Below, piece by piece: positions 44,063-51,192 of a DNA stretch of 51,192 nt (the first letter of the stretch is position 1; each line of letters opens with the position of its first letter). The notes beneath the pieces were generated by a model, which had not been told where the DNA came from, made no database searches, and saw only the letters and a list, made by a program, of their open reading frames with translations. This DNA comes from an uncultured Bacteroidota bacterium (GTDB lineage: Bacteria; Bacteroidota; Bacteroidia; Flavobacteriales; UBA7312). A program made the position numbers and the translations under genes. Location of the stretch: the NCBI GenBank assembly GCA_902580855.1, contig CACHMF010000009.1:1-51192 (forward strand), given 5' to 3'.

Positions 44063-44803
44063 ATGAAAATACTAGTCTGTATTAGTAGTGTGCCTGATAC
44101 AACTTCAAAGATTAACTTCACTTCTGATAAATCGGCTTTAGACACTAATGGTATTCAATTTATCATCAATCCTTATGATGAGTTTGTATTAACAAAAGCC
44201 ATCAAATTAAGAGAACAACATGGTGGGACAGTAACAGTAGCACATGTTGGACCTGCTAATAATGAGCCTACTTTGAGAAAAGCTTTAGCAATTGGTGCAG
44301 ATGACGCTATTCGTGTAGATGCAGAAGCAACAGACAGCTTTTTTGTAGCTAACGAGCTTGCAACTATTGCAAAAGATTTTGATTTAATCATGGCTGGTCG
44401 CGAATCGATTGACTACAACGGAGGATCTGTACCAGCAATGATAGCAGAAATCCTTGACCTAGGGCTTATCAACGGATGTACAGGATTAGAAATTAATGGA
44501 AGTAATGTCTCTGGTGAAAGAGAAATTGAAGGAGGAAAAGAAAGCTTATCTGCTTCACTACCAATAGTTATTGCTGGTCAAAAAGGTTTGGTTGAAGAGT
44601 CTGATCTATTAATCCCCAACATGAGAGGGATCATGACAGCACGAACAAAACCTCTTAATGTAGTGACTGCACAAGCTAACGAGGAAAGAACTGTTAGTAT
44701 TTCTTTCGAAAAGCCAGCAGAAAGGGCTTCCTGCAAATTAGTTGAATCAGGTAATGAAGCAGAATTGGTTGCTTTATTACACAACGAGGCAAAAGCTATT
44801 TAA
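44063..44803 (+). CDS. etfB: electron transfer flavoprotein, beta subunit
   Basis: 246 residues; binds AMP and, with EtfA, carries electrons from acyl-CoA and other dehydrogenases to the quinone pool. Visible: MKILVCISSVPDTTSKINF start, INPYDEFVLTKAIKLRE, ADDAIRVDA, and the AMP-loop region around LIMAGRESIDYNGGSVPAMIAE (typical GxxxxDxxxxQ.GP.LA-like). 27 bases ahead of etfA. First gene of the operon. Confidence 0.95.
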   Translation: MKILVCISSVPDTTSKINFTSDKSALDTNGIQFIINPYDEFVLTKAIKLREQHGGTVTVAHVGPANNEPTLRKALAIGADDAIRVDAEATDSFFVANELATIAKDFDLIMAGRESIDYNGGSVPAMIAEILDLGLINGCTGLEINGSNVSGEREIEGGKESLSASLPIVIAGQKGLVEESDLLIPNMRGIMTARTKPLNVVTAQANEERTVSISFEKPAERASCKLVESGNEAELVALLHNEAKAI

Positions 44804-44830
44804 TCAAGAACTAATAAAACACTTTACACA

Positions 44831-45793
44831 ATGTCAGTTTTAGTATTTGCAGAAAGTTGGGACGGAAAATTCAAAAAAGGAACCTTTGAAGCCGTTACCT
44901 ATGCACATGAAACAGCAAAAAAATTAGGCGTTTCCACAACAGCTGTCACTATTGGCAAACTTGCAGATGATGCTGCTCAATTAGGTAACTATGGTGCCGA
45001 TAAGGTTATTTGTATTAGTAATAACATAAATACCTGCGACAGCCAAGGAATGTCAGCAGCCATTGCTGAAATAGCAAACAAAGAAGGTGCTAGTTTAGTA
45101 ATAATCGCTAACAGCAACACTGGTAAAACAATTGCTCCAAGGTTAGCTGTAAAATTAAGTGCAGGTTTTATCAGCAATGTTGTTGACACTCCTAGCAACG
45201 ATACACCATTTACAGTAAAGAAAAAAGCATTCTCTGGTAAAGCTTTTGAAAACGCGCAATGTAACAACGATAAATGTGTTCTAGCTTTAGCACCTAATGC
45301 ATTCCACATTGTGGAAACAGCCGGTAGCGCAACTGTAGAAAGTTTTGATGCTGCAAATAGAGTAAGTAAAGTAACTTCCACTAATGTAGAGAAAGCGACA
45401 GGAAAAATTAGCTTAGCTGAGGCCGAGATTGTTGTTTCTGCAGGTAGAGGTTTAAAAGGTCCTGAAAACTGGGGCATGGTAGAAGAATTAGCTGAGCTTT
45501 TAGGGGCAGGAACCGCTTGTTCTAAGCCGGTATCAGACATCGGGTGGAGACCACATGCAGAACATGTTGGCCAAACTGGAAAAGCGGTAGCACCAAACCT
45601 TTACATTGCTATTGGTATTTCAGGAGCTATTCAGCACCTAGCAGGTGTTAACTCATCTAAGGTCATGGTAGTAATCAACACAGATCCTGAAGCACCATTC
45701 TTCAAATCTGCCGACTACGGAATTATTGGTGATGCTTTCGAAGTTGTCCCTCGTCTTATTGAAGAAATTCGTAACTTTAAGGCAAACAACTAA
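44831..45793 (+). CDS. etfA: electron transfer flavoprotein, alpha subunit
   Basis: 320 residues, FAD-binding. N-terminal domain as in EtfB-like folds (SVLVFAESWDGKFKKGTFEA); the FAD domain shows AEIVVSAGRGLKGPENWGMV, ELLGAGTACSKPVSDIGW, HAEHVGQTGKAVAPNLYIA, IGISGAIQHLAGV and VVINTDPEAPFFKSADYGIIGD, all standard. Followed after three bases by the bifunctional nuclease gene. Confidence 0.96.
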   Translation: MSVLVFAESWDGKFKKGTFEAVTYAHETAKKLGVSTTAVTIGKLADDAAQLGNYGADKVICISNNINTCDSQGMSAAIAEIANKEGASLVIIANSNTGKTIAPRLAVKLSAGFISNVVDTPSNDTPFTVKKKAFSGKAFENAQCNNDKCVLALAPNAFHIVETAGSATVESFDAANRVSKVTSTNVEKATGKISLAEAEIVVSAGRGLKGPENWGMVEELAELLGAGTACSKPVSDIGWRPHAEHVGQTGKAVAPNLYIAIGISGAIQHLAGVNSSKVMVVINTDPEAPFFKSADYGIIGDAFEVVPRLIEEIRNFKANN

Positions 45794-45796
45794 CAC

Positions 45797-46381
45797 ATGC
45801 AACTCATCCAACTAGACATAGTTGGTTTGTCATACAGTCAAACCCAAACAGGGGCATACGCCCTTGTTTTGGGCGAGCTGACTGGAAACAGAAGACTTCC
45901 TATTATTATTGGCAGTTTCGAAGCTAAGGCAATAGCTGTAGCACTCGAGTCCGAAATTAAACCGGAACGCCCCATTACACACGATTTATTCACCACTTTT
46001 TGCAAAGGATATGATATCCGTGTGCAAAAGGTTGTTATATCCTCTATTAAAGACGGAATTTTCTCTTCTATCATCTATTGCGTAGACAACAATGGAAAAG
46101 AAATAGAGTTGGATGCGCGAACTTCCGATGCTGTTGCAATAGCCGTTCGCTTCAACGCTCCAATTTTTACCTACCTAGCCATTATGGAAGATGCTGGAAT
46201 TATATTAGATAAAGACATAACCCCTTCCGTTGAAACGAAAAAAGTAGGCTTCCCAGAGATTGAAAGTGAATTTGCTTCCTTATCTTTGAACGAATTGGAG
46301 GAAGCGCTAGACAAAGCAGTCAGTGAAGAAGACTACGAACGCGCCTCCAAAATTAGAGACGAGATTAACAAACGCCAATAA
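45797..46381 (+). CDS. bifunctional nuclease family protein (BFN/DUF151) with UVR-type tail
   Basis: 194 residues. DUF151 domain (about 1-140): QTQTGAYALVLGELTGNRRLPIIIGSFEAKAIAVALE, PRPITHDLF-type ERPITHDLFTTFC, ELDARTSDAVAIAVRFNAPIF. A UVR motif at the end (SLNELEEALDKAVSEEDYERASKIRDEI, about 161-190) is the helix pair seen in UvrB/UvrC and ClpC. The DUF151 fold is linked to DNase/RNase activity in plants and mycobacteria; role in Bacteroidota is unknown. It is embedded in the etf-folA operon. Confidence 0.92.
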   Translation: MQLIQLDIVGLSYSQTQTGAYALVLGELTGNRRLPIIIGSFEAKAIAVALESEIKPERPITHDLFTTFCKGYDIRVQKVVISSIKDGIFSSIIYCVDNNGKEIELDARTSDAVAIAVRFNAPIFTYLAIMEDAGIILDKDITPSVETKKVGFPEIESEFASLSLNELEEALDKAVSEEDYERASKIRDEINKRQ

Positions 46382-46390
46382 CCACACATT

Positions 46391-48067
46391 ATGCTGAAGC
46401 GATATTTTTTACTTCTTCCCATTCTTATCTCTTCAGTTTCATTCGCACAAAACATCAGTCAAAAATGGATGTTCGAAAGCATTCATTTAGCAAATGATAC
46501 CAGCGAGAAAAACTTAAAACCCATTGCAGATGGCGATTTTATGCTGCTACATGAAGACGGCACTTTCGAATACGAACTGAGTAGCATTCCGTTAATTGCC
46601 AAAGGAAATTGGGAACTAAACAATCAACTTTTAACTTATCATTACACCCTCCCTACTGACACTAGCAGGAGCTATAATATCAACATCTCTAACACCCACT
46701 TGGTATTAGAAGAAAATGGCGTATTATTTACTTTCAAGGCAGCCAAAATCGAACCTCAAAAAAGGAGTGGATTCAGTTTAATGACATTATTAAGAGGACT
46801 GCTTGGGATAGCTACTTTAATAGGAATTGCTTTTGCTTGTTCGCGCAACAGAAAAGGAATTGATTGGCAATTGGTTTGGAAAGGACTACTCATACAATTA
46901 GTATTTGCAGTACTTATTTTAAAAGTCCCTTTTGTACAAAGTGGCTTTGAGTGGCTAAGTGCAGTTTTTGTCACCATTTTAGGATTTACTAGAGAAGGTT
47001 CATTGTTTCTTTTCGGAGACTTAATAGAAAATGTAAACTCATTCGGATTCATTTTTGCTTTCCAGGTACTGCCTACTATTTTATTTTTCTCGGCATTAAC
47101 CTCGCTCCTTTTCTACTTCGGCATCTTACAAAAGATCGTATATGCTTTTGCTCTTTTCATGAAGAAAACCCTCAAGCTTTCAGGATCGGAAAGTTTAGCC
47201 GCAGCAGGAAACATTTTCTTAGGACAAACCGAATCGCCACTACTCATCAAACCCTACATTAATAAGATGACCTTGTCGGAATTGTTATGCTTAATGAGTG
47301 GAGGAATGGCAACTATTGCGGGTGGTGTGCTTGCCGCATACATTGGGTTCTTGGGAGGAAACGATCCGGAAGCACAGCTCTTTTTCGCCAAGCATTTGTT
47401 GGCTGCATCCGTAATGTCGGCTCCTGCAGCTGTAGTAGCTGCTAAAATTCTGTTGCCCGAAACAGAAGAGGTTAATGAAGACATGAATATTTCGGAAGAG
47501 CAACTCGGCACAAACGCTTTAGAAGCCATCAGCATAGGAACAACTCAAGGATTAAAATTGGCTATAAATGTGGGTGCAATGCTCCTTGTATTTATCGCTT
47601 TTATCTCCATGGCCAATTACTTTTTAGAAGATTTTATTGGCGATTTCACAGGACTGAACAATTGGGTTGCTAGCATCAGTAACGGACAATATGAAGGCTT
47701 TACTTTGCAGTTTATTTTGGGCTACACATTAGCCCCGATTACTTGGCTGATGGGCGTATGCACACAGGATATTGTATTAGTAGGACAACTCTTAGGAGAA
47801 AAAACCATTCTCAATGAGTTTGTAGCTTATGTTTCTCTAGGAGATTTGAAAGCAAGCGGGAAGTTTTTTGAAGAAAAATCCATTATTATTGCTACTTATA
47901 TTTTGTGTGGATTTGCCAACTTTGCATCCATAGGAATACAGATTGGCGGTATTGGTGCTTTAGCGCCTAAACGCACCAAAGATTTATCCAAATTAGGAAT
48001 TTTGGCACTGATAGCAGGAACATTAGCTTCCTTGTTTACAGCCGTAATTGTGGGAATGATTTTATAA
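46391..48067 (+). CDS. concentrative nucleoside transporter (CNT/NupC) with an exported N-terminal domain
   Basis: 558 residues. A signal peptide ([16 protein letters not shown], about 4-20) is followed by a beta-rich domain (20-120; [45 protein letters not shown]) like the lipocalin-like or DUF4923-type domains of Bacteroidota. Then come about ten membrane helices of the CNT core: [40 protein letters not shown] (the GQTE substrate motif), [20 protein letters not shown], and [19 protein letters not shown]. It takes up nucleosides with Na+ or H+. The location before thyA suits pyrimidine salvage. The first domain makes it about 130 residues longer than the usual 400-residue core. Confidence 0.9.
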   Translation: MLKRYFLLLPILISSVSFAQNISQKWMFESIHLANDTSEKNLKPIADGDFMLLHEDGTFEYELSSIPLIAKGNWELNNQLLTYHYTLPTDTSRSYNINISNTHLVLEENGVLFTFKAAKIEPQKRSGFSLMTLLRGLLGIATLIGIAFACSRNRKGIDWQLVWKGLLIQLVFAVLILKVPFVQSGFEWLSAVFVTILGFTREGSLFLFGDLIENVNSFGFIFAFQVLPTILFFSALTSLLFYFGILQKIVYAFALFMKKTLKLSGSESLAAAGNIFLGQTESPLLIKPYINKMTLSELLCLMSGGMATIAGGVLAAYIGFLGGNDPEAQLFFAKHLLAASVMSAPAAVVAAKILLPETEEVNEDMNISEEQLGTNALEAISIGTTQGLKLAINVGAMLLVFIAFISMANYFLEDFIGDFTGLNNWVASISNGQYEGFTLQFILGYTLAPITWLMGVCTQDIVLVGQLLGEKTILNEFVAYVSLGDLKASGKFFEEKSIIIATYILCGFANFASIGIQIGGIGALAPKRTKDLSKLGILALIAGTLASLFTAVIVGMIL

Positions 48068-48077
48068 AAAAGAAAGA

Positions 48078-48872
48078 ATGCAACAATACTTAGACTTGAT
48101 GACGAGAGTGATGCAAGAAGGCACACTCAAAGCAGACCGAACAGGAACAGGAACTAAAAGCGTATTTGGCCACCAAATGCGTTTCGATTTGTCGGAGGGG
48201 TTCCCATGTGTAACCACTAAAAAGTTGCATTTACGTTCCATCATACACGAGTTATTATGGTTCTTAAAAGGAGATACGAATATCCAATACCTAAAAGAAA
48301 ATGGAGTGCGCATTTGGGATGAATGGGCTGACGAAAATGGCGATTTAGGCCATGTATATGGTTACCAATGGAGAAGCTGGCCTACTCCTGATGGCAAGCA
48401 CATTGACCAAATTTCTCAAGTAGTGGATGCGCTTAAAAACAATCCGGATAGCAGAAGAATTATTGTGAGTGCTTGGAATGTAGGAGAGATTGAGCAAATG
48501 GCTTTACCTCCTTGTCATGCTTTCTTTCAATTTTATGTGGCAGACGGAAAACTATCGTGCCAATTATACCAAAGAAGTGCCGATATCTTTTTAGGTGTTC
48601 CATTCAACATTGCTTCTTACGCTTTACTAACCATGATGATGGCACAAGTGTGTGATTTAAAAGTAGGTGATTTCGTTCATACCTTGGGAGATGCACACAT
48701 CTACACCAATCACTTTGAGCAAACAGAACTGCAATTAAGTCGCGACCCTAGGCCACTTCCAAAGATGAAAATCAATCCAGAAGTGAAGAATATATTCGAC
48801 TTCAAGTATGAAGATTTCGAATTGGTTGATTACGATCCACATCCACACATTAAAGGAATTGTAGCAGTATAA
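48078..48872 (+). CDS. thyA: thymidylate synthase
   Basis: Makes dTMP from dUMP with methylenetetrahydrofolate. 264 residues, as in E. coli. Visible: [43 protein letters not shown], catalytic Cys in [36 protein letters not shown] and [12 protein letters not shown]. Complete. Its last base is the first base of the next start codon. Confidence 0.97.
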   Translation: MQQYLDLMTRVMQEGTLKADRTGTGTKSVFGHQMRFDLSEGFPCVTTKKLHLRSIIHELLWFLKGDTNIQYLKENGVRIWDEWADENGDLGHVYGYQWRSWPTPDGKHIDQISQVVDALKNNPDSRRIIVSAWNVGEIEQMALPPCHAFFQFYVADGKLSCQLYQRSADIFLGVPFNIASYALLTMMMAQVCDLKVGDFVHTLGDAHIYTNHFEQTELQLSRDPRPLPKMKINPEVKNIFDFKYEDFELVDYDPHPHIKGIVAV

Positions 48873-49981
48873 TGGCAAAAATCATTGTTCTTGGAGCAGG
48901 TCTAGTAGGCAATGTAATGGCTAAAGATTTAGCCAAACAACATGCTGTCACTTCTGTAGATATTAGCGCACAAGCTTTAGCTCCACTTCAGGCACACAAT
49001 ATACAAACCATACAAGCAGATTTATCGGATAAAAACACTTTAACCAACATCATTCAAGATTTTGATTTGGTGATAGGTGCTGTTCCTGGATTCATGGGAT
49101 ACCAAATGCTAAAAACTGTTATTGAAGCAGGAAAAAATATTGTGGATATTTCCTTCTTTCCAGAAGACCCTTTTGGATTGGATACACTTGCGAAAGAAAA
49201 AGGAGTGGTTGCAGTAATGGATTGTGGTGTTGCTCCTGGTATGGGAAACATCATTTTAGGGCACCATGATGCGCAAATGCAAATTTCGGATTACGAATGT
49301 TTGGTAGGTGGCTTACCAGAAGTACGCGAATGGCCTTACGAATACAAAGCGGTGTTCTCTCCTATTGATGTGATTGAAGAATACATTCGTCCTGCACGCT
49401 ATGTGCAAAACAGCCAACTCATCACTAAAGAAGCATTATCGGACACTGAACTGATAGAGTTTGAAGGAGTAGGCACTCTAGAAAGTTGGAATTCCGATGG
49501 GTTGAGAAGCTTGATTGACACCATGCCACACATCCCTAATATGATTGAAAAAACCTTGCGCTACCCAGGTTGTGTAGAGTATTTAAAGGTATTGCGAGCA
49601 AGCGGATTTTTCTCTTATGAGGAGATTGAAGTGAACGGACAAAAGGTGCGACCGATAGATGTAACCGCTAAATTACTCTTTCCAAAATGGCAGTTAAAAG
49701 AAGGTGAAAAAGATTTTACCGTCATGCGTATTATTATGAAGGGAAATGAAAATGGGAAGGATACAACCTATCGTTATGACTTATTAGATAGATACCAAGA
49801 CGAAACCATTTCCATGGCGCGCACCACAGGATTTACCTGCACAGCAGTTGCCAATTTAGTGGTAAACGGAACATATAAGCGAATTGGAATTTCTCCTCCT
49901 GAATACTTAGGCGCGCATTTTGAATTTGTGCGCAATTACCTAGCAGAAAGAGGTGTTATTTATAAAGTGAATAAAAAATAA
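48872..49981 (+). CDS. saccharopine dehydrogenase-family oxidoreductase
   Basis: 369 residues. NAD(P)-binding start [21 protein letters not shown] (Rossmann GxGxxG, 8-13), DISAQALAPL, LVIGAVPGFMGYQMLKTVIE, VDISFFPEDPFGLD and DCGVAPGMGNIILGHH, followed by a C-terminal dimer/substrate domain with FSPIDVIEEYIRPARYV. It resembles lysine 6-dehydrogenase and saccharopine reductase of the LYS9 group. It overlaps thyA and folA by one base each, so it sits between two folate-cycle enzymes; the substrate is unknown and a plain lysine-catabolic role is not shown by context. Confidence 0.88.
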   Translation: MAKIIVLGAGLVGNVMAKDLAKQHAVTSVDISAQALAPLQAHNIQTIQADLSDKNTLTNIIQDFDLVIGAVPGFMGYQMLKTVIEAGKNIVDISFFPEDPFGLDTLAKEKGVVAVMDCGVAPGMGNIILGHHDAQMQISDYECLVGGLPEVREWPYEYKAVFSPIDVIEEYIRPARYVQNSQLITKEALSDTELIEFEGVGTLESWNSDGLRSLIDTMPHIPNMIEKTLRYPGCVEYLKVLRASGFFSYEEIEVNGQKVRPIDVTAKLLFPKWQLKEGEKDFTVMRIIMKGNENGKDTTYRYDLLDRYQDETISMARTTGFTCTAVANLVVNGTYKRIGISPPEYLGAHFEFVRNYLAERGVIYKVNKK

Positions 49982-50487
49982 TGAAGGTATCTTTAATAGT
50001 AGCAGTAGCCGAAAATGGTGTAATTGGAAAAGATAATGATCTCATTTGGGATTTACCCAAAGATATGCGTTTTTTCAAAGAAACCACAATGGGACACCAT
50101 GTGATTATGGGACGTAAAAACTTTGAATCTATTCCAGAACGCTTTCGCCCACTTCCGAATAGGACTAATTTAGTCATTAGCAGACAAATTGATTATCAAG
50201 CTGAAGGCTGTGTAGTTCTTAACTCTTTAGAAGCCGCTTTAAAAGTCGCTCAAGAAAATGGTGATCCAGAACCATTCATTATTGGTGGCGGACAAATTTA
50301 TAAGCTGGCACTATCTAACAATTTAGTTGATAAGATTTACCTCACAAAAGTGCATTATTCATTTGAAGGAGATACCTTTTTTCCTGAACTATCTGCAGAA
50401 TGGAAAGAAATATCACGAGTAGATCATCAAGCAGATGAGAAAAATATTTACAATTTTAGTTTCATTACCTACGCAAAAGGCAAATAA
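49981..50487 (+). CDS. folA: dihydrofolate reductase
   Basis: Regenerates tetrahydrofolate after the ThyA reaction. 168 residues. Visible: SLIVAVAENGVIGKDNDLIW (3-22), LPKDMRFFKETTMGHHVIMGRKNFESIP, the NADPH loop PLPNRTNLVISR, FIIGGGQIYKLAL and the C-terminal YNFSFITYAK. Last gene of the etfB-folA unit. Only nine bases separate its stop from the clpX stop on the other strand. Confidence 0.96.
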   Translation: MKVSLIVAVAENGVIGKDNDLIWDLPKDMRFFKETTMGHHVIMGRKNFESIPERFRPLPNRTNLVISRQIDYQAEGCVVLNSLEAALKVAQENGDPEPFIIGGGQIYKLALSNNLVDKIYLTKVHYSFEGDTFFPELSAEWKEISRVDHQADEKNIYNFSFITYAKGK

Positions 50488-50496
50488 ACCTTTACT

Positions 50497-51192
50497 TTAT
50501 GCTGCTTTTAGCTTATGCAGTTTTGATTTGCTAACTTTATCTTTAGCATAATCCAAAGTCACTTCAAAGGTTTTTATTGATTCATCAGATGGACCATCAT
50601 ACATAGCGTCTATCATAATCGCTTCACAAATGGAGCGAAGTCCTCTTGCACCTAGCTTAAAATCTACTGCTTGTTCTACAATAAAATCTAATGCTTCATG
50701 AGTAAATCTCAATTCAATATCATCCATTTTAAACAGTTTTTCGTACTGCTTCGTTAGGGAGTTTTTCGGCTCTGTTAATATTTGTCTTAGCGCCTCATTA
50801 TCCAATGGATTTAAGAAAGTAAGTACGGGCAAACGACCAATCAATTCGGGTATTAATCCGAAGCCTTTTAAATCTTGAGGAGCAATATATTGTAAGAGGT
50901 TTTCTTTATCCACCTTCTCTTTTTTAGTAGATGCATATCCAATGGCTTGCGTACTTAATCGCTTACCTATTACCCTGTCAATACCATCAAAAGCACCACC
51001 ACATACAAACAAAATATTGCGTGTATCAATTGCTACCATTTTTTGTTCTGGATGCTTTCTACCTCCTTGTGGTGGCACTTGCACGACAGATCCTTCCAAC
51101 AATTTCAACATAGCTTGCTGCACTCCTTCTCCACTCACATCTCTAGTAATTGAAGGATTGTCGCTTTTACGCGCAATCTTATCTACCTCATC
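50497..51192 (-). CDS. clpX: ATP-dependent Clp protease ATP-binding subunit ClpX, 5' end beyond window
   Basis: The visible 232 C-terminal codons remain open at the right edge. They start at the Walker B region [21 protein letters not shown], then [27 protein letters not shown] (sensor/arginine-finger area), [35 protein letters not shown] and [18 protein letters not shown], the family's typical order. ClpX unfolds substrates for ClpP. The zinc-finger domain and Walker A lie outside the window. Confidence 0.96.
   Translation of the reverse strand, partial: DEVDKIARKSDNPSITRDVSGEGVQQAMLKLLEGSVVQVPPQGGRKHPEQKMVAIDTRNILFVCGGAFDGIDRVIGKRLSTQAIGYASTKKEKVDKENLLQYIAPQDLKGFGLIPELIGRLPVLTFLNPLDNEALRQILTEPKNSLTKQYEKLFKMDDIELRFTHEALDFIVEQAVDFKLGARGLRSICEAIMIDAMYDGPSDESIKTFEVTLDYAKDKVSKSKLHKLKAA

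Noticed and set aside
1-51192. CRISPR array, toxin-antitoxin, restriction or other defence cluster
   Set aside because: No regularly spaced repeats, no matching gene pairs and no known defence domains apart from the repair-type GIY-YIG protein.

Overview
The window looks like a compact, AT-rich chromosome segment from a Bacteroidota member, probably of the class Flavobacteriia and near the Cryomorphaceae/Crocinitomicaceae type. Evidence for this is a type IX secretion (T9SS) type B sorting domain, a DUF4290 gene, a Lacal_2735-type small protein, a divergent pdhB/etfB pair followed by etfA-bfn-nupC-thyA-folA, and at least fourteen copies of the Bacteroidota promoter element TAnnTTTG, most placed 18-45 bases before a start codon. 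No phage, insertion sequence, CRISPR array or rRNA was seen. No stretch longer than about 150 bases lacks a gene, so there is no large empty region to describe.

Layout. 1-2775 (minus): two secreted surface proteins, one cut by the left edge. 2886-8966 (plus): pcrA/uvrD-type helicase, DUF4290 protein, murA, then grpE-dnaJ. 9025-13572 (plus): a translationally coupled block of secreted glycosidase, ABC ATPase, ABC-2 permease and Ppx/GppA phosphatase, meeting alaS (minus) tail to tail. 16273-17579: M23 peptidase and MerR-type regulator. 17576-19907 (minus): mqnB-mqnD-hldD (futalosine route to menaquinone plus a heptose epimerase). 19976-21905 (plus): PTPS/QueD-family gene, folE, fabD. 21900-23683 (minus): PHP-type phosphatase and rfbB. 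23780-25659: envelope protein and waaA. 25800-26767: small Lacal_2735-like protein and a stand-alone UvrC-like GIY-YIG nuclease. 26816-27008 (minus): tRNA-Gly and tRNA-Leu, then mutS. 29725-33627: SpoU methyltransferase, OmpA protein and a lipoprotein. 33671-40347: two deoxynucleoside kinases, folK, sppA, a YhhQ-type transporter, DUF2797 and GH3 proteins. 40414-43897 (minus): pdhB-hppA. 44063-50487 (plus): a seven-gene operon etfB-etfA-bfn-nupC-thyA-saccharopine dehydrogenase-like-folA. 50497-51192 (minus): the 3' part of clpX, cut by the right edge.

How the genes fit together. Most are housekeeping: DNA repair (pcrA, mutS, GIY-YIG), protein folding and turnover (grpE, dnaJ, clpX, sppA), peptidoglycan and LPS (murA, M23, hldD, waaA, rfbB), pterin/folate and thymidylate (folE, folK, folA, thyA, deoxynucleoside kinases, nucleoside transporter), and energy (mqnB/D, etfAB, pdhB, hppA). 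I found no convincing new multi-gene defence or mobile system. The points most worth attention are individual departures from textbook architecture: an Asp in place of the catalytic Cys in MurA, a DnaJ with only one zinc centre, an H+/Na+-pyrophosphatase with an extra C-terminal domain, a nucleoside transporter with a secreted beta-rich N-terminal domain, a stand-alone GIY-YIG protein that keeps UvrC-like iron-sulfur cysteines, and a terminator-like hairpin between two tRNA genes.
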